Shown piece by piece: positions 43,402 through 51,466 of a DNA stretch of 64,000 nucleotides; position 1 is the stretch's first letter, and every line of letters starts with the position of its first letter. Position numbers and translations under genes: made by a program. The DNA comes from Synechococcus sp. LTW-R (lineage in GTDB: Bacteria > Cyanobacteriota > Cyanobacteriia > PCC-6307 > Cyanobiaceae), in contig NZ_CP059060.1 in assembly GCF_014217875.1 (NCBI RefSeq), positions 496,001 through 560,000 of the forward strand. Reading direction: 5' to 3'. The notes beneath the pieces are model-generated. The model saw nothing but the letters and a program-made list of their open reading frames with translations, was not told where the DNA came from and made no database searches.

Positions 43402-43932
43402 ATGCGTGATGCCATCACCGGTCTGATCGGCCGTTACGACCAGCTGGGTCGTTATCTCGATGGGTCGGCCCTCGACCGCATCGCCACCTATTACTCCGAG
43501 GCTGCCCTGCGCCTGGCCGCCGTCGAGCTGATTAACTGCGAAGCCGCTGAGATCGTCCGTGAAGCGAGCCAGCGTCTCTGGCAGGCCGATCCTGAGCTCC
43601 TCCTCCCCGGGGGGAATGCCTACACCACCCGTCGGTGGGCGGCTTGCCTGCGGGACATGGACTACTTCTTGCGCTACGCCAGCTACGCGCTGGTCGCCGA
43701 CGACAGCACGATCCTCAACGAGCGCGTTCTCAACGGCCTCGATGACACCTACAAAAGCCTGGGTGTCCCCACTGGCCCCACCGTTCGCAGCATCGCCCTG
43801 ATGGCCGACGTGGTCTCCGAGAAGTTGCTCGATGCTGGCGCCGCCAGTGCCGATGCGATCAACGCCGTTGTCCGTGCTCCCTTTGAGCATCTCTGCCGCG
43901 GTCTCGGTGCGACGAACGTCCGTGCCCGCTGA
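43402..43932 (+). CDS. apcF: allophycocyanin beta-18 subunit (phycobilisome core)
   Basis: 176 residues, a phycobiliprotein of the core that takes part in energy transfer toward the photosystems. The PGGNAYTTRRWAACLRDMDYFLRYASYALV stretch, read in two parts, gives the methylated Asn (GGNAYTTRR) and the bilin-binding Cys (AACLRDMDY). The N-terminal MRDAITGLIGRYDQLGRYLD and GLDDTYKSLGVPTGPTVRSI favour ApcF over ApcB. It stands alone, divergent from glnA with 242 bases between starts, not in an apc operon. Confidence 0.9.
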   Translation: MRDAITGLIGRYDQLGRYLDGSALDRIATYYSEAALRLAAVELINCEAAEIVREASQRLWQADPELLLPGGNAYTTRRWAACLRDMDYFLRYASYALVADDSTILNERVLNGLDDTYKSLGVPTGPTVRSIALMADVVSEKLLDAGAASADAINAVVRAPFEHLCRGLGATNVRAR

Positions 43933-43985
43933 TCGGTCGCACCTGCGACTGCGTAGTCTCAACCCATCCAGCCCCCTCCCAGGCC

Positions 43986-45176
43986 TTGGCTTCCATCACC
44001 TCAACCGTGTCTGACCGGCATCGGCTGTCGCTTGCTCCGATTGACACTCCGGAGCGTCTGCTGTTGGGACCCGGCCCCTCCAACGCCCATCCCACCGTTC
44101 TGGAGGCCCTGAGCCGCTCTCCGATCGGCCACTTGGACCCCCTCTATGTGGCCCTGATGGGTGAAGTCCAGGAGTTGCTTCGCTACATCTGGCAAACCGA
44201 CAACCGCCTGACCCTGCCGATGAGCGGCACTGGCTCGGCGGCGATGGAGGCCACGATCGCCAACATCGTTGAACCGGGCGACACCGTTCTGGTTGCGGTC
44301 AAGGGCTATTTCGGCCTGCGTTTGAAGGACATGGCCGGCCGCTACCGGGCCAATGTTCAGACCATCGAGAAGCCCTGGGGTGAAGCCTTCAGCCTCGAGG
44401 AGATCGAAGCCGGCCTGAAGCAGCACAAGCCCAAGGTCCTGGCGATGGTGCACGCCGAAACCTCCACGGGCGTTTGTCAGCCGATGGAGGGCATCGGTGA
44501 TCTCTGCCGTCAGCACGACTGCCTCCTGCTGCTGGACACGGTGACCTCCCTGGGCGCTGTTCCCCTCTACCTGGATGACTGGAAGGTTGATCTCGCCTAC
44601 AGCTGCAGCCAGAAAGGACTGAGCTGCCCTCCAGGTCTGGGTCCCTTCTCCATGGGTCCCCGTGCTGAGGAGAAGCTCGCCGCCCGCAGCGGCAAGGTGC
44701 CCAACTGGTACCTGGATGTCAGCCTCTTGAACCAGTACTGGGGAAGCGATCGTGTGTACCACCACACCGCCCCGGTGAACATGAACTTCGGCATGCGGGA
44801 AGCTCTCCGCTTGATCGCTAAAGAGGGTCTTGAGAACGTCTGGTCTCGCCATCGCAGCAACGCCGAGCGTCTCTGGTCCGGACTGGAGCGCCTGGGCCTT
44901 GAGCCCCACGTGCCGCTCGAGCTGCGTCTGCCCACCTTGACCACCGTTCGCATCCCCGAAGGTGTGGATGGCAAGGCCTTCACCACCCACCTGCTGAACA
45001 AGCACGGCATCGAAGTGGGCGGTGGCCTGGGTGCGCTGGCTGGAAAGGTTTGGCGGATTGGCCTGATGGGTTACAACAGCCGCGAAGAGAACGTCGACCT
45101 GCTGCTCAACCTCCTCGAGCAGGAGTTGCCGGCTTTCCGTTCTTCTGCTCCTGCCGTTGCAGCCGCCGTTGCCTGA
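43986..45176 (+). CDS. class V aminotransferase, alanine/serine-glyoxylate type
   Basis: 396 residues. PLP-dependent transaminase with RLLLGPGPSNAHPTVLEAL at the start, the conserved MSGTGSAAMEATIANI, the Asp in LLLLDTVTSLGAVP and the PLP Lys in SCSQKGLSCPPGL. Enzymes of this type convert glyoxylate to glycine in photorespiration, a likely role here. The start may be TTG 43986 or GTG 44007. Its 3' end overlaps the convergent tadA gene by 71 bases. Confidence 0.9.
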   Translation: MASITSTVSDRHRLSLAPIDTPERLLLGPGPSNAHPTVLEALSRSPIGHLDPLYVALMGEVQELLRYIWQTDNRLTLPMSGTGSAAMEATIANIVEPGDTVLVAVKGYFGLRLKDMAGRYRANVQTIEKPWGEAFSLEEIEAGLKQHKPKVLAMVHAETSTGVCQPMEGIGDLCRQHDCLLLLDTVTSLGAVPLYLDDWKVDLAYSCSQKGLSCPPGLGPFSMGPRAEEKLAARSGKVPNWYLDVSLLNQYWGSDRVYHHTAPVNMNFGMREALRLIAKEGLENVWSRHRSNAERLWSGLERLGLEPHVPLELRLPTLTTVRIPEGVDGKAFTTHLLNKHGIEVGGGLGALAGKVWRIGLMGYNSREENVDLLLNLLEQELPAFRSSAPAVAAAVA

Positions 45177-45654
45177 ACCAGCGCTCTAGCGCACTGCGGC
45201 AGTCCGGCTCCAGCACGCCCCCCACGACTTCCATGTGGTGATGGGCGCTGGGGTCGGTTGCCAAGTTGAGGCATCCCCCCAGGGCGCCGCGCTTGGCATC
45301 GTGGGCCCCAAAAATCACCCGCCCCATGCGGGCTTGCACGAGGGCCCCGGCACACATCGGACAGGGTTCCAGCGTCACGATCAGGCTGCAGCCATTGAAG
45401 CGCCAGTCCCCCCTCAGCCGCGCCGCCTGCTCGAGGGCCATCAGCTCGGCGTGCCCCAGGGGACGTTGCTCCCGTTGCCGGCGATTCACCCCCCAGCCCA
45501 CGGCCCGTCCCTCTTCATCCAGAACAACGGCGGCGACAGGGATCTCGCCGATCTCCCCCACCTGCGCGGCGCGGCGCAGCAGGCGTCCCATCCAGATTTC
45601 GTGTTCCTGAACTGCGTGCAAACCCGACGCCCACCGGCAGGCTTCTTGAACCAT
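45106..45654 (-). CDS. tadA: tRNA-specific adenosine deaminase (A34 to inosine)
   Basis: 182 residues. The zinc-binding deaminase motifs are HAELMAL (His and catalytic Glu) and TLEPCPMCAGALVQAR (two Cys). The rest matches TadA, including GRVIFGAHDAKRGALGG. It edits the wobble base of tRNA-Arg(ACG). The start is uncertain: a Met at 45591 would trim 21 residues. The last 24 codons run antisense to the end of the aminotransferase gene (71-base overlap). Confidence 0.92.
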   Translation of the reverse strand: MVQEACRWASGLHAVQEHEIWMGRLLRRAAQVGEIGEIPVAAVVLDEEGRAVGWGVNRRQREQRPLGHAELMALEQAARLRGDWRFNGCSLIVTLEPCPMCAGALVQARMGRVIFGAHDAKRGALGGCLNLATDPSAHHHMEVVGGVLEPDCRSALERWFRQRRLQRQEQKNGKPATPARGG

Positions 45655-45685
45655 GCCAGCACGGCGGACCCGACGACACGGGACA

Positions 45686-47116
45686 ATGACCGCTGACCGC
45701 CCAGGGCCATTGGCTCACCTCGATCCGAGCCAGCCGCCGCGCAGCCTTGTCTGCTTTCCGGATCCCCTGCGGGATGATCCGGCCCTTGAAGCTTTTCTGC
45801 AGCAGGCCAGCGATCGGCTCTGTCAATGGTGGGCCGGTTCGGAGCAGCGCTCGCCCCTGCCCCTGCTGAGCGTTCTGCCGGAGGCGGCTCCGCTGCAACA
45901 GGGCTTGAGCCCTGATGCTCTGCTCGAGGACCTACAGCTGGTGATGGATGGGGCCTACAACCCCGCACACCCCGGTGCCATGGCCCATTTGGATCCGCCA
46001 CCGTTGACCGCTTCAGTCGCGGCGGATTTGGTCTGTGCAGGCCTGAACAACAATTTGCTGGCCGAGGAACTTTCCCCCAGCCTCTCGCGTCTGGAACGCA
46101 GCCTGACCACCTGGATGGCCGAGCAGCTGGGCCTGGGTGAGACCGCCGGTGGCGTCGCCGCCAGCGGGGGCAGCTTGAGCAACTTGATGGCTCTCGTTGT
46201 GGCCCGGCACCAAGCAGGCCTGGCTTCAAGGCAAGACCTGAGCGTCTTCTGCAGCGCTGATGCCCACGTCTCCATCAGCAAGGCCTTGATGGTGATGGGC
46301 TTGCCCAAAGGGTGTCTGCAGGCCATTGAGACCGATGCGGAGGGGCGTCTCTCCTGTGAGGCCCTCGCCGAAGGCCTGCTGGCGGCAGAGCGTGCCGGCC
46401 GCGCCGTGCTCGCCGTGGTCGCCACCGCCGGCACCACCGTCCGTGGCGCGATTGATCCCCTGGCCGCTATTTCGGACCTCTGCCGTCGCCATGGCGTTTG
46501 GCTTCATGTCGACGGTGCGATCGGTGCTGTCTTTGGCTTGAGCCAGAGCCACAGCCAGTTGGTGCCTGACCTTGATCGGGCCGATTCCCTCACGGTGAAT
46601 CCCCAAAAGCTCCTGGGGATCACCAAAACCTCCTCCCTGCTTCTGCTGAAGCGTCCGGAGCTGTTGGCGGCTTGTTTTGGCACCGGCTTGCCCTACATGG
46701 AACCCAGTTGGGCCGACGCCCATGGCGGCGAATGTGGCCTTCAGGGCACACGCCCCGCGGAAATCCTCAAGCTGTGGCTCGGTCTACGGCAGCTGGGCCG
46801 TGATGGGATCGAAAGCCTTTTGCAGGGAGCCCTCGACCGCCGTGCTGAGCTGCAACGTCAGCTCTCGGTCTTGCCCTTGACGCTGCGAAGTGGCCCGCTG
46901 CATCTGCTCGCCTTCACGCCATCACACCTCGAGGCCCACGAGGCCGAAGCGTGGTCCGTTCAGACCCGGCAGCGCCTGCTGGAGCAGCAGCTCATGCTCT
47001 CCCGCCCCTTCTATGCGGGACGGCACCACCTCAAAGCGGTGCTGGGCAATCCCAACACCCGCTCCACTGACCTAGCGGCAGTGGCTTCGGTCATCCAAGA
47101 CTCCCTTCTGCCATGA
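45686..47116 (+). CDS. PLP-dependent group II amino-acid decarboxylase
   Basis: 476 residues, in the glutamate/aromatic/diaminobutyrate decarboxylase group. The fold signatures are AHPGAMAHLDPPPLTASV, LTTWMAEQLGLGETAGGVAA, CSADAHVSISKALMVMGL, and HVDGAIGAVFGLS carrying the PLP-contact Asp. The PLP Lys is in SLTVNPQKLLGITKTSSLLL, where Gln precedes Lys instead of the usual His (HKW). Substrate not readable; 2,4-diaminobutyrate or a related amino acid is possible. The next gene overlaps its stop (ATGA). Confidence 0.85.
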   Translation: MTADRPGPLAHLDPSQPPRSLVCFPDPLRDDPALEAFLQQASDRLCQWWAGSEQRSPLPLLSVLPEAAPLQQGLSPDALLEDLQLVMDGAYNPAHPGAMAHLDPPPLTASVAADLVCAGLNNNLLAEELSPSLSRLERSLTTWMAEQLGLGETAGGVAASGGSLSNLMALVVARHQAGLASRQDLSVFCSADAHVSISKALMVMGLPKGCLQAIETDAEGRLSCEALAEGLLAAERAGRAVLAVVATAGTTVRGAIDPLAAISDLCRRHGVWLHVDGAIGAVFGLSQSHSQLVPDLDRADSLTVNPQKLLGITKTSSLLLLKRPELLAACFGTGLPYMEPSWADAHGGECGLQGTRPAEILKLWLGLRQLGRDGIESLLQGALDRRAELQRQLSVLPLTLRSGPLHLLAFTPSHLEAHEAEAWSVQTRQRLLEQQLMLSRPFYAGRHHLKAVLGNPNTRSTDLAAVASVIQDSLLP

Positions 47117-47328
47117 CGCAAGCCAATCCCCAAGGCCGCTGGGTCGCGATCGTCACCGGCGCGATTTCGATCCTGATTGCTGTCGCCTACCTGGCCTTCA
47201 TCACGGTCTTGGATGCCCGCGGTCCACTGCAACCGCCTCCGCCGGAGGCCTTCAGGGACGCTGCTGGGGGCGTGGCGGCAGTTGCCCCTGCTTCCCCTGA
47301 CGCTGCAACGGCTCCACCACTCGGTTGA
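47113..47328 (+). CDS. small single-span membrane protein coupled to the decarboxylase
   Basis: 71 codons. One membrane segment (WVAIVTGAISILIAVAYLAF) and a Pro/Ala-rich tail. The ATG overlaps the decarboxylase stop (ATGA), so it is probably translated from the same transcript. The last 25 codons run antisense to the end of the GTPase gene. No family recognised. Confidence 0.6.
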   Translation: MTQANPQGRWVAIVTGAISILIAVAYLAFITVLDARGPLQPPPPEAFRDAAGGVAAVAPASPDAATAPPLG

Positions 47329-48829
47329 TGGCGGCACTCAGGAAGGCATTGAGGGCGGACTCCCGCTTGTTGAGGTCGTACTGACGCTGGACGACTTCCT
47401 GAATCCCGCCGTCGCCCCAATCTTGGTCCTGCTGGAAGTAGGTGATGAAGCTGCGGCCCGCAATGCGGGTGAGCCAACCGGCACCGACCGCTTGAACGGC
47501 ACGACTGAGCAGCAAGGCCGGCAGGTTCAAGCTCAGGGCCGCGCTGATCAGGCTGATCCCCCCCTTGATCAGGCCCAAGCTGGCCAAGGTCCGTCCCACG
47601 GAAACGGCTAATTCCTGCGCGGATGCCTTGGAGAGGCTCACGCCATAGACGCGTCCGATCTCCATCACCATTTGGGCATTGACCGCGGCGGCGCCGAGCA
47701 GATCCACCCCCGGTAAGGGCGTGGCCGCCAGCACCCCTGCACTAATCCAGCTGTAGCGATCCACCACCCCCTCGGCATCGAGCTGCCGCTGCTCTCCGAG
47801 GAGCCGCCGCCCCGCTTCGCTCAGGCGACTGCTCTGCATGAGGATGTTGTCCGCGATTAACTCCTCCCCATCGCTGTGGAGGACTTGGGCAATCCGTCGC
47901 AGAAGGCGATCGATTTCCGGCGGTGGTTGCAGTGGTCTCCCTCCGGGCATCGGGACCGACTGGGGCGAGGCGCTCGCCGTGATCACGTCCTCTGGGGCCA
48001 TGCGTCCTTGGGTTCGCCGGCGCAGTAACTCCAGCAAGCGCTTCCCTTCGTCTTCACCGCGCAGGTCGCACTTGTTGAGCACAAGCAGCAGCCGTTTCCC
48101 CAGGCTTGCCAGGGCGGCAAAGACCTCGAGCTCGGCGGCCCGCAGGTCCCCATCGACGACCAAGACCAGTAGATCGGCATTGGCGGCCTGATCCCGGGCG
48201 ATCTGTTCCCGCTTTTGCCCTTCAATGCCCGCTTCCAAAATCCCGGGCGTGTCAATCAGGCGAATGCCACGCTCCAGGTTTCGAAGGCGCAACCGATAGC
48301 TCGTGGTTGTCGTTGTCGATCCCATCGCGGCACCGACCTCCCCGACCACTTCCTTCAGCAGGGCTCGAATCAAGGACGTCTTGCCGGCGGAACCCGTGCC
48401 AAAGACCACCAGCACCAGATCGCCGCGTTCGAGCTCTGCGGCAACGCGCTCGCGCTCCTGCTGCAGAGCCTTGCGCTGAACCTCATCACGGATGCCTTGC
48501 AGTAGGGCATCCAAGCCAGCGAGATTTTGTTGCGCGGCCTCCTGGCGGTTGCTGGGGGCCTCAACCTCCACGGCGTCAGCCGGACCCTTTCCGTTGAAGA
48601 CCGTCCAGCCGGAACGGCGGACACTGTTGAACCACGGCCAGGCAAAGCGGGCGATCAGGAGCGCCGCCCCTCCGAAGAGGAGCAGGCTGAAGGGACCCAC
48701 CAGCCAGCTGGGCAGCAGATAGCTCAGCTGCCAGAGCAGGTTGTTGACCGCTTGAAGCACGGCCGTCACCACGACCAGGACCCCGAGGGCCAGACCGAGC
48801 CACAGCCAGATTCGACCAGGGGGTTTCAC
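47252..48829 (-). CDS. membrane-anchored GTPase with C-terminal DUF697-like domain
   Basis: 525 residues. Two N-terminal membrane segments are followed by a helical linker and an Era-like GTPase: G1 FGTGSAGKTSLIRALL, G3 IRLIDTPGILEAG, G4 LLLVLNKCDLRG. G2 is a Thr-rich stretch (GSTTTTTSY). The C-terminal region with LLGAAAVNAQMVMEIGRVYG and ALSLNLPALLLSRAVQAVGAGW resembles DUF697/YcjF-type membrane-associated modules. Role unknown, possibly membrane or chromosome related. Its 3' end overlaps the convergent small gene by 77 bases. Confidence 0.82.
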   Translation of the reverse strand: MKPPGRIWLWLGLALGVLVVVTAVLQAVNNLLWQLSYLLPSWLVGPFSLLLFGGAALLIARFAWPWFNSVRRSGWTVFNGKGPADAVEVEAPSNRQEAAQQNLAGLDALLQGIRDEVQRKALQQERERVAAELERGDLVLVVFGTGSAGKTSLIRALLKEVVGEVGAAMGSTTTTTSYRLRLRNLERGIRLIDTPGILEAGIEGQKREQIARDQAANADLLVLVVDGDLRAAELEVFAALASLGKRLLLVLNKCDLRGEDEGKRLLELLRRRTQGRMAPEDVITASASPQSVPMPGGRPLQPPPEIDRLLRRIAQVLHSDGEELIADNILMQSSRLSEAGRRLLGEQRQLDAEGVVDRYSWISAGVLAATPLPGVDLLGAAAVNAQMVMEIGRVYGVSLSKASAQELAVSVGRTLASLGLIKGGISLISAALSLNLPALLLSRAVQAVGAGWLTRIAGRSFITYFQQDQDWGDGGIQEVVQRQYDLNKRESALNAFLSAAINRVVEPLQRQGKQGQLPPRPQQRP

Positions 48830-48890
48830 GGCAGCACCTGTGGGTGGAGGTCAAGAACGCCCAGACCACTCCCTCTGATGATCCCGTTGA

Positions 48891-49340
48891 TTAGCGCCTG
48901 CGCCAACCGGGCAACAGGGAGAGCGCGAGGCAGAGCACGGCGAGGTTGATGGCGACATCCGCCAAATTGAAGATCGGGAAGGAGATCGGTACGAACTCCA
49001 GGAAGTCGACAACCCGACCGAGACGCCAACGGTCGATCCCATTGCCGATGGCCCCACCGAGGAGAAAACCCAGACCGAGGGCTTGCCAGCGCTCCATTGG
49101 GCCGCTGGTTTGAATCCAGACCACCAAGCCGGCGGCAACGCCGAGGCTGACGACGCCCAGCAGATTGGCGTTGCCCTCGAGCATGCTGAAGGCCGCTCCA
49201 CTGTTGAAGACCAGTTGCTGCTGCAGCAGTCCTGGAACCAGTGGACGGATGCCGACTCCAGCGAGATGCTCGAGCGCCCACGCCTTGCTGAGCTGGTCCA
49301 TCAGCACGACGGCGATGGCAATCCAGTAACTCGGGGCCAT
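48891..49340 (-). CDS. lspA: lipoprotein signal peptidase (SPase II)
   Basis: 149 residues with four membrane helices. The catalytic Asp pair lies in GGAIGNGIDRWRLGRVVDFLEF and PIFNLADVAINLAV, and the N-terminal VLMDQLSKAW is also typical. It cleaves prolipoproteins such as the one predicted at 21355. The ATG at 49340 overlaps the bioY stop (TGATG), so the two are translated together. Confidence 0.94.
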   Translation of the reverse strand: MAPSYWIAIAVVLMDQLSKAWALEHLAGVGIRPLVPGLLQQQLVFNSGAAFSMLEGNANLLGVVSLGVAAGLVVWIQTSGPMERWQALGLGFLLGGAIGNGIDRWRLGRVVDFLEFVPISFPIFNLADVAINLAVLCLALSLLPGWRRR

Positions 49341-49912
49341 CAGCGATCCAGCAACAAGAGGCGGCGCGTTGGCCAGGCCAGCACCGCAACGGCGCAACAC
49401 AACAACAGCTGGGGCAGCAGCGGTCCAAGGCTGTAGGTCAGCACCAACTGCGGGAGTTGTCCGCCCCAGCGTTGAAAGAGTCCCCCGAGCAGAAGGTTGG
49501 CTAAGCCGCATCCCTGGAGGATGAACAACCCCAAGACCGCCGCGCCCAGCAGGTTCAACAGATCATCCATGTCCTGCTGCTGAGCCAGGCGGCCGGTCAG
49601 CCAGGCCGCTGGCAGGAAGCCAGCCAGGTAGCCAAAGGCTGGATCGCTCAGGTAACTCAGCCCCCCGCCGCCTTGGAAGACCGGCAGTTGGAAGAGGCCG
49701 AGGCTGATGTAAGCCATGCCCGCCAACATCGCTGGGCGGTGGCCGCAGACGAGCGCCGTGAAGAGCAGGGCCGGCACCTGCAGGGTCATCGGCAAGGGCA
49801 GCACGGACACCCCCTGTTCCCCAGGCCACGGGATGGCCGCCTGAATTAACCCGCCACAAAGAATCAGGAGTAATCCGGCTAAGGCACCACTCCAGTTGGC
49901 AAGGGCGCGCAC
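49340..49912 (-). CDS. bioY: BioY-family biotin transporter S component
   Basis: 190 residues with about six membrane helices. Family signatures are LPLPMTLQVPALLFTALVCGHR, MLAGMAYISLGLFQLPVF and GGGGLSYLSDPAFGYLAGFLPAAWL. BioY takes up biotin alone or with an energy-coupling module. No bioM/bioN gene is nearby. It is the first gene of the bioY-lspA pair. Its start lies 55 bases from the divergent sipA. Confidence 0.88.
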   Translation of the reverse strand: MRALANWSGALAGLLLILCGGLIQAAIPWPGEQGVSVLPLPMTLQVPALLFTALVCGHRPAMLAGMAYISLGLFQLPVFQGGGGLSYLSDPAFGYLAGFLPAAWLTGRLAQQQDMDDLLNLLGAAVLGLFILQGCGLANLLLGGLFQRWGGQLPQLVLTYSLGPLLPQLLLCCAVAVLAWPTRRLLLLDR

Positions 49913-49967
49913 AGTTGGCCTCTCAGTGCGACCATCCTGCAGGAGAGTGGTGGTCTTGCAAGGACCG

Positions 49968-50186
49968 ATGTCTCAGGAATCCATCAGTGTTGGCACCCAG
50001 GTGCGGTTGCTGCACCAACCCAGCTATCTGAAGACGGCCGATGCCATGTCGATGCTCCGCCCGCCGGACCTGATTGACGCCGGCGAGATCGGTCAGGTGG
50101 TCGCTCTGAAGGCGATGGAACAGGTTGCCGTGCGGTTCCGGCGCGGCACCTTTCTGCTCGAGCTCAAGCAACTGGAAACGCTCTAG
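49968..50186 (+). CDS. sipA: SipA-like regulatory protein (DUF3148)
   Basis: 72 residues, an SH3-like beta barrel. SVGTQVRLLHQPSYLKTADAM, MLRPPDLIDAGEIGQVV and VAVRFRRGTFLLELKQLE match SipA, which binds the sensor kinase NblS and influences high-light and nutrient-stress signalling in Synechococcus. ATG 49968 was chosen; an open frame starts 24 codons earlier. Its stop overlaps the end of the convergent M16 gene by four bases. Confidence 0.85.
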   Translation: MSQESISVGTQVRLLHQPSYLKTADAMSMLRPPDLIDAGEIGQVVALKAMEQVAVRFRRGTFLLELKQLETL

Positions 50187-51466
50187 GCGCGGTTCAGCGG
50201 GTGCTGGTTCCAGACCGTTTCGGCGACCTTGATCGCGTCGTCGGGTCCGCAGAGGCTCAAGCAGGGCTGCTGCAGAAGGGCCTTGGCCGCTTGATGCAGG
50301 TCGTTCGCGGTGAGGCTCTCGGCTTCGATCAGGCACCGATCCGCGAAGTCAAAGGGCAGTCCATGGCCCAAGACCAGGGCATGGCGGTCAGCGATCTGAC
50401 TGCAGGTTTGACGGCCCAAGGCCTCCTGCCCTCGGAACTTCGCCTTGGCCAGTTGGAGTTGCTCCTCGCTGATGGGTTCCTCGAGGAGGCGCAACCATTC
50501 GTTCAAGAGCTCTTGGCTGGCCTCTTTGGCGCGATCGCTGGAGCTGGAGAGATGGAACACAAAGGGCGCATCGCCCAGCCGCGCCGGGTAGTGGACCCCC
50601 ACGTCGTAGGCCAGACCGTGTTCCTCACGCAGGGCCACAAAGAGACGACTGGACATGCCGATGCCCAGATGACAGTGGAGCAGGCGTAGGGCCAGGGCCT
50701 GCTCGCTGCCGAGTGGGCCGGTGGTGGTCCCCAGCATCAGCACCAATTGCTCGGTGTCGTCGAGCTTGCTGGCGAGGGAACGCTGTTTCAGACCGGGTGC
50801 TCCAGGGTGGCGGACGGGGGCCTGAGTGCTCCAGCCTTGACCACCCAGACCCTCCAGCAAGAGCCGCTCCGGCTGCTCGGGCAGCTGACCGGCCAGTACC
50901 AGGACCGCACCGCCCTGCCCCAGCTCCTGGGTGCACTGCTGGAGCTCCTCTCGTCCCAGTTGGGCGAGCTCGGCCTCAACCCCGAGGGGGTCATGCCCGT
51001 AGGGCCCATCGCCGTACAGCTGATGGCGCAATTGGTCGTGGGCGACCTGGAAGGGATCCTCTTTTTGCCGTTGGAGGGTCTGCAGATTCAATTGGCGCTC
51101 GAGCGTGATCTGGTCCTCGACCAACCAAGGACTGCTCACCATCTGCAGGATCAGGGGCAACAGCAAGGTGGCGTCATCGCTGGCGCATTTCAGGCTGATC
51201 AAGGTGCCGTCTTCGGCGGCTTCGCAGCGCAGACCTGCTCCCCGTCCTTCCACGAGATCGGCCAGCGCTTCACCACTGAGGCGTCCGCAGCCTCGGCTCA
51301 AGACCCCAGCCAACAGCTGAGACCGACCGCGTTGGCCGGTGGGATCGGCGGCGCTTCCGCCGCGGATCCAGAGCTTGGCCGAGAGGATCGCCGGGCCCGG
51401 TCGATCGAGCAGCCAGAGCGGGCAACCGCCCTCCAGTTCGCGTTGTTCCACGCCGCCTGTCTTCAC
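50183..51466 (-). CDS. M16-family peptidase subunit lacking the zinc motif
   Basis: 427 residues with the M16 two-domain fold, including WIRGGSAADPTGQRGRSQLL and a C-terminal GMSSRLFVALREEHGLAYDV. At the place of HxxEH the sequence reads SQLLAGVLS, so zinc cannot bind: this is the non-catalytic partner of a heterodimeric processing protease. It is paired with the catalytic gene next to it by a GTGA overlap (start GTG 51466). The substrate-gripping Arg/Tyr site is probably supplied here, as in known M16 pairs. Confidence 0.85.
   Translation of the reverse strand: MKTGGVEQRELEGGCPLWLLDRPGPAILSAKLWIRGGSAADPTGQRGRSQLLAGVLSRGCGRLSGEALADLVEGRGAGLRCEAAEDGTLISLKCASDDATLLLPLILQMVSSPWLVEDQITLERQLNLQTLQRQKEDPFQVAHDQLRHQLYGDGPYGHDPLGVEAELAQLGREELQQCTQELGQGGAVLVLAGQLPEQPERLLLEGLGGQGWSTQAPVRHPGAPGLKQRSLASKLDDTEQLVLMLGTTTGPLGSEQALALRLLHCHLGIGMSSRLFVALREEHGLAYDVGVHYPARLGDAPFVFHLSSSSDRAKEASQELLNEWLRLLEEPISEEQLQLAKAKFRGQEALGRQTCSQIADRHALVLGHGLPFDFADRCLIEAESLTANDLHQAAKALLQQPCLSLCGPDDAIKVAETVWNQHPLNRA

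Noticed and set aside
45486-46229. A 247-codon minus-strand frame between tadA and the decarboxylase
   Set aside because: Antisense to the conserved start of the decarboxylase; composition is Arg/Pro/Ser-rich as expected for a shadow frame.
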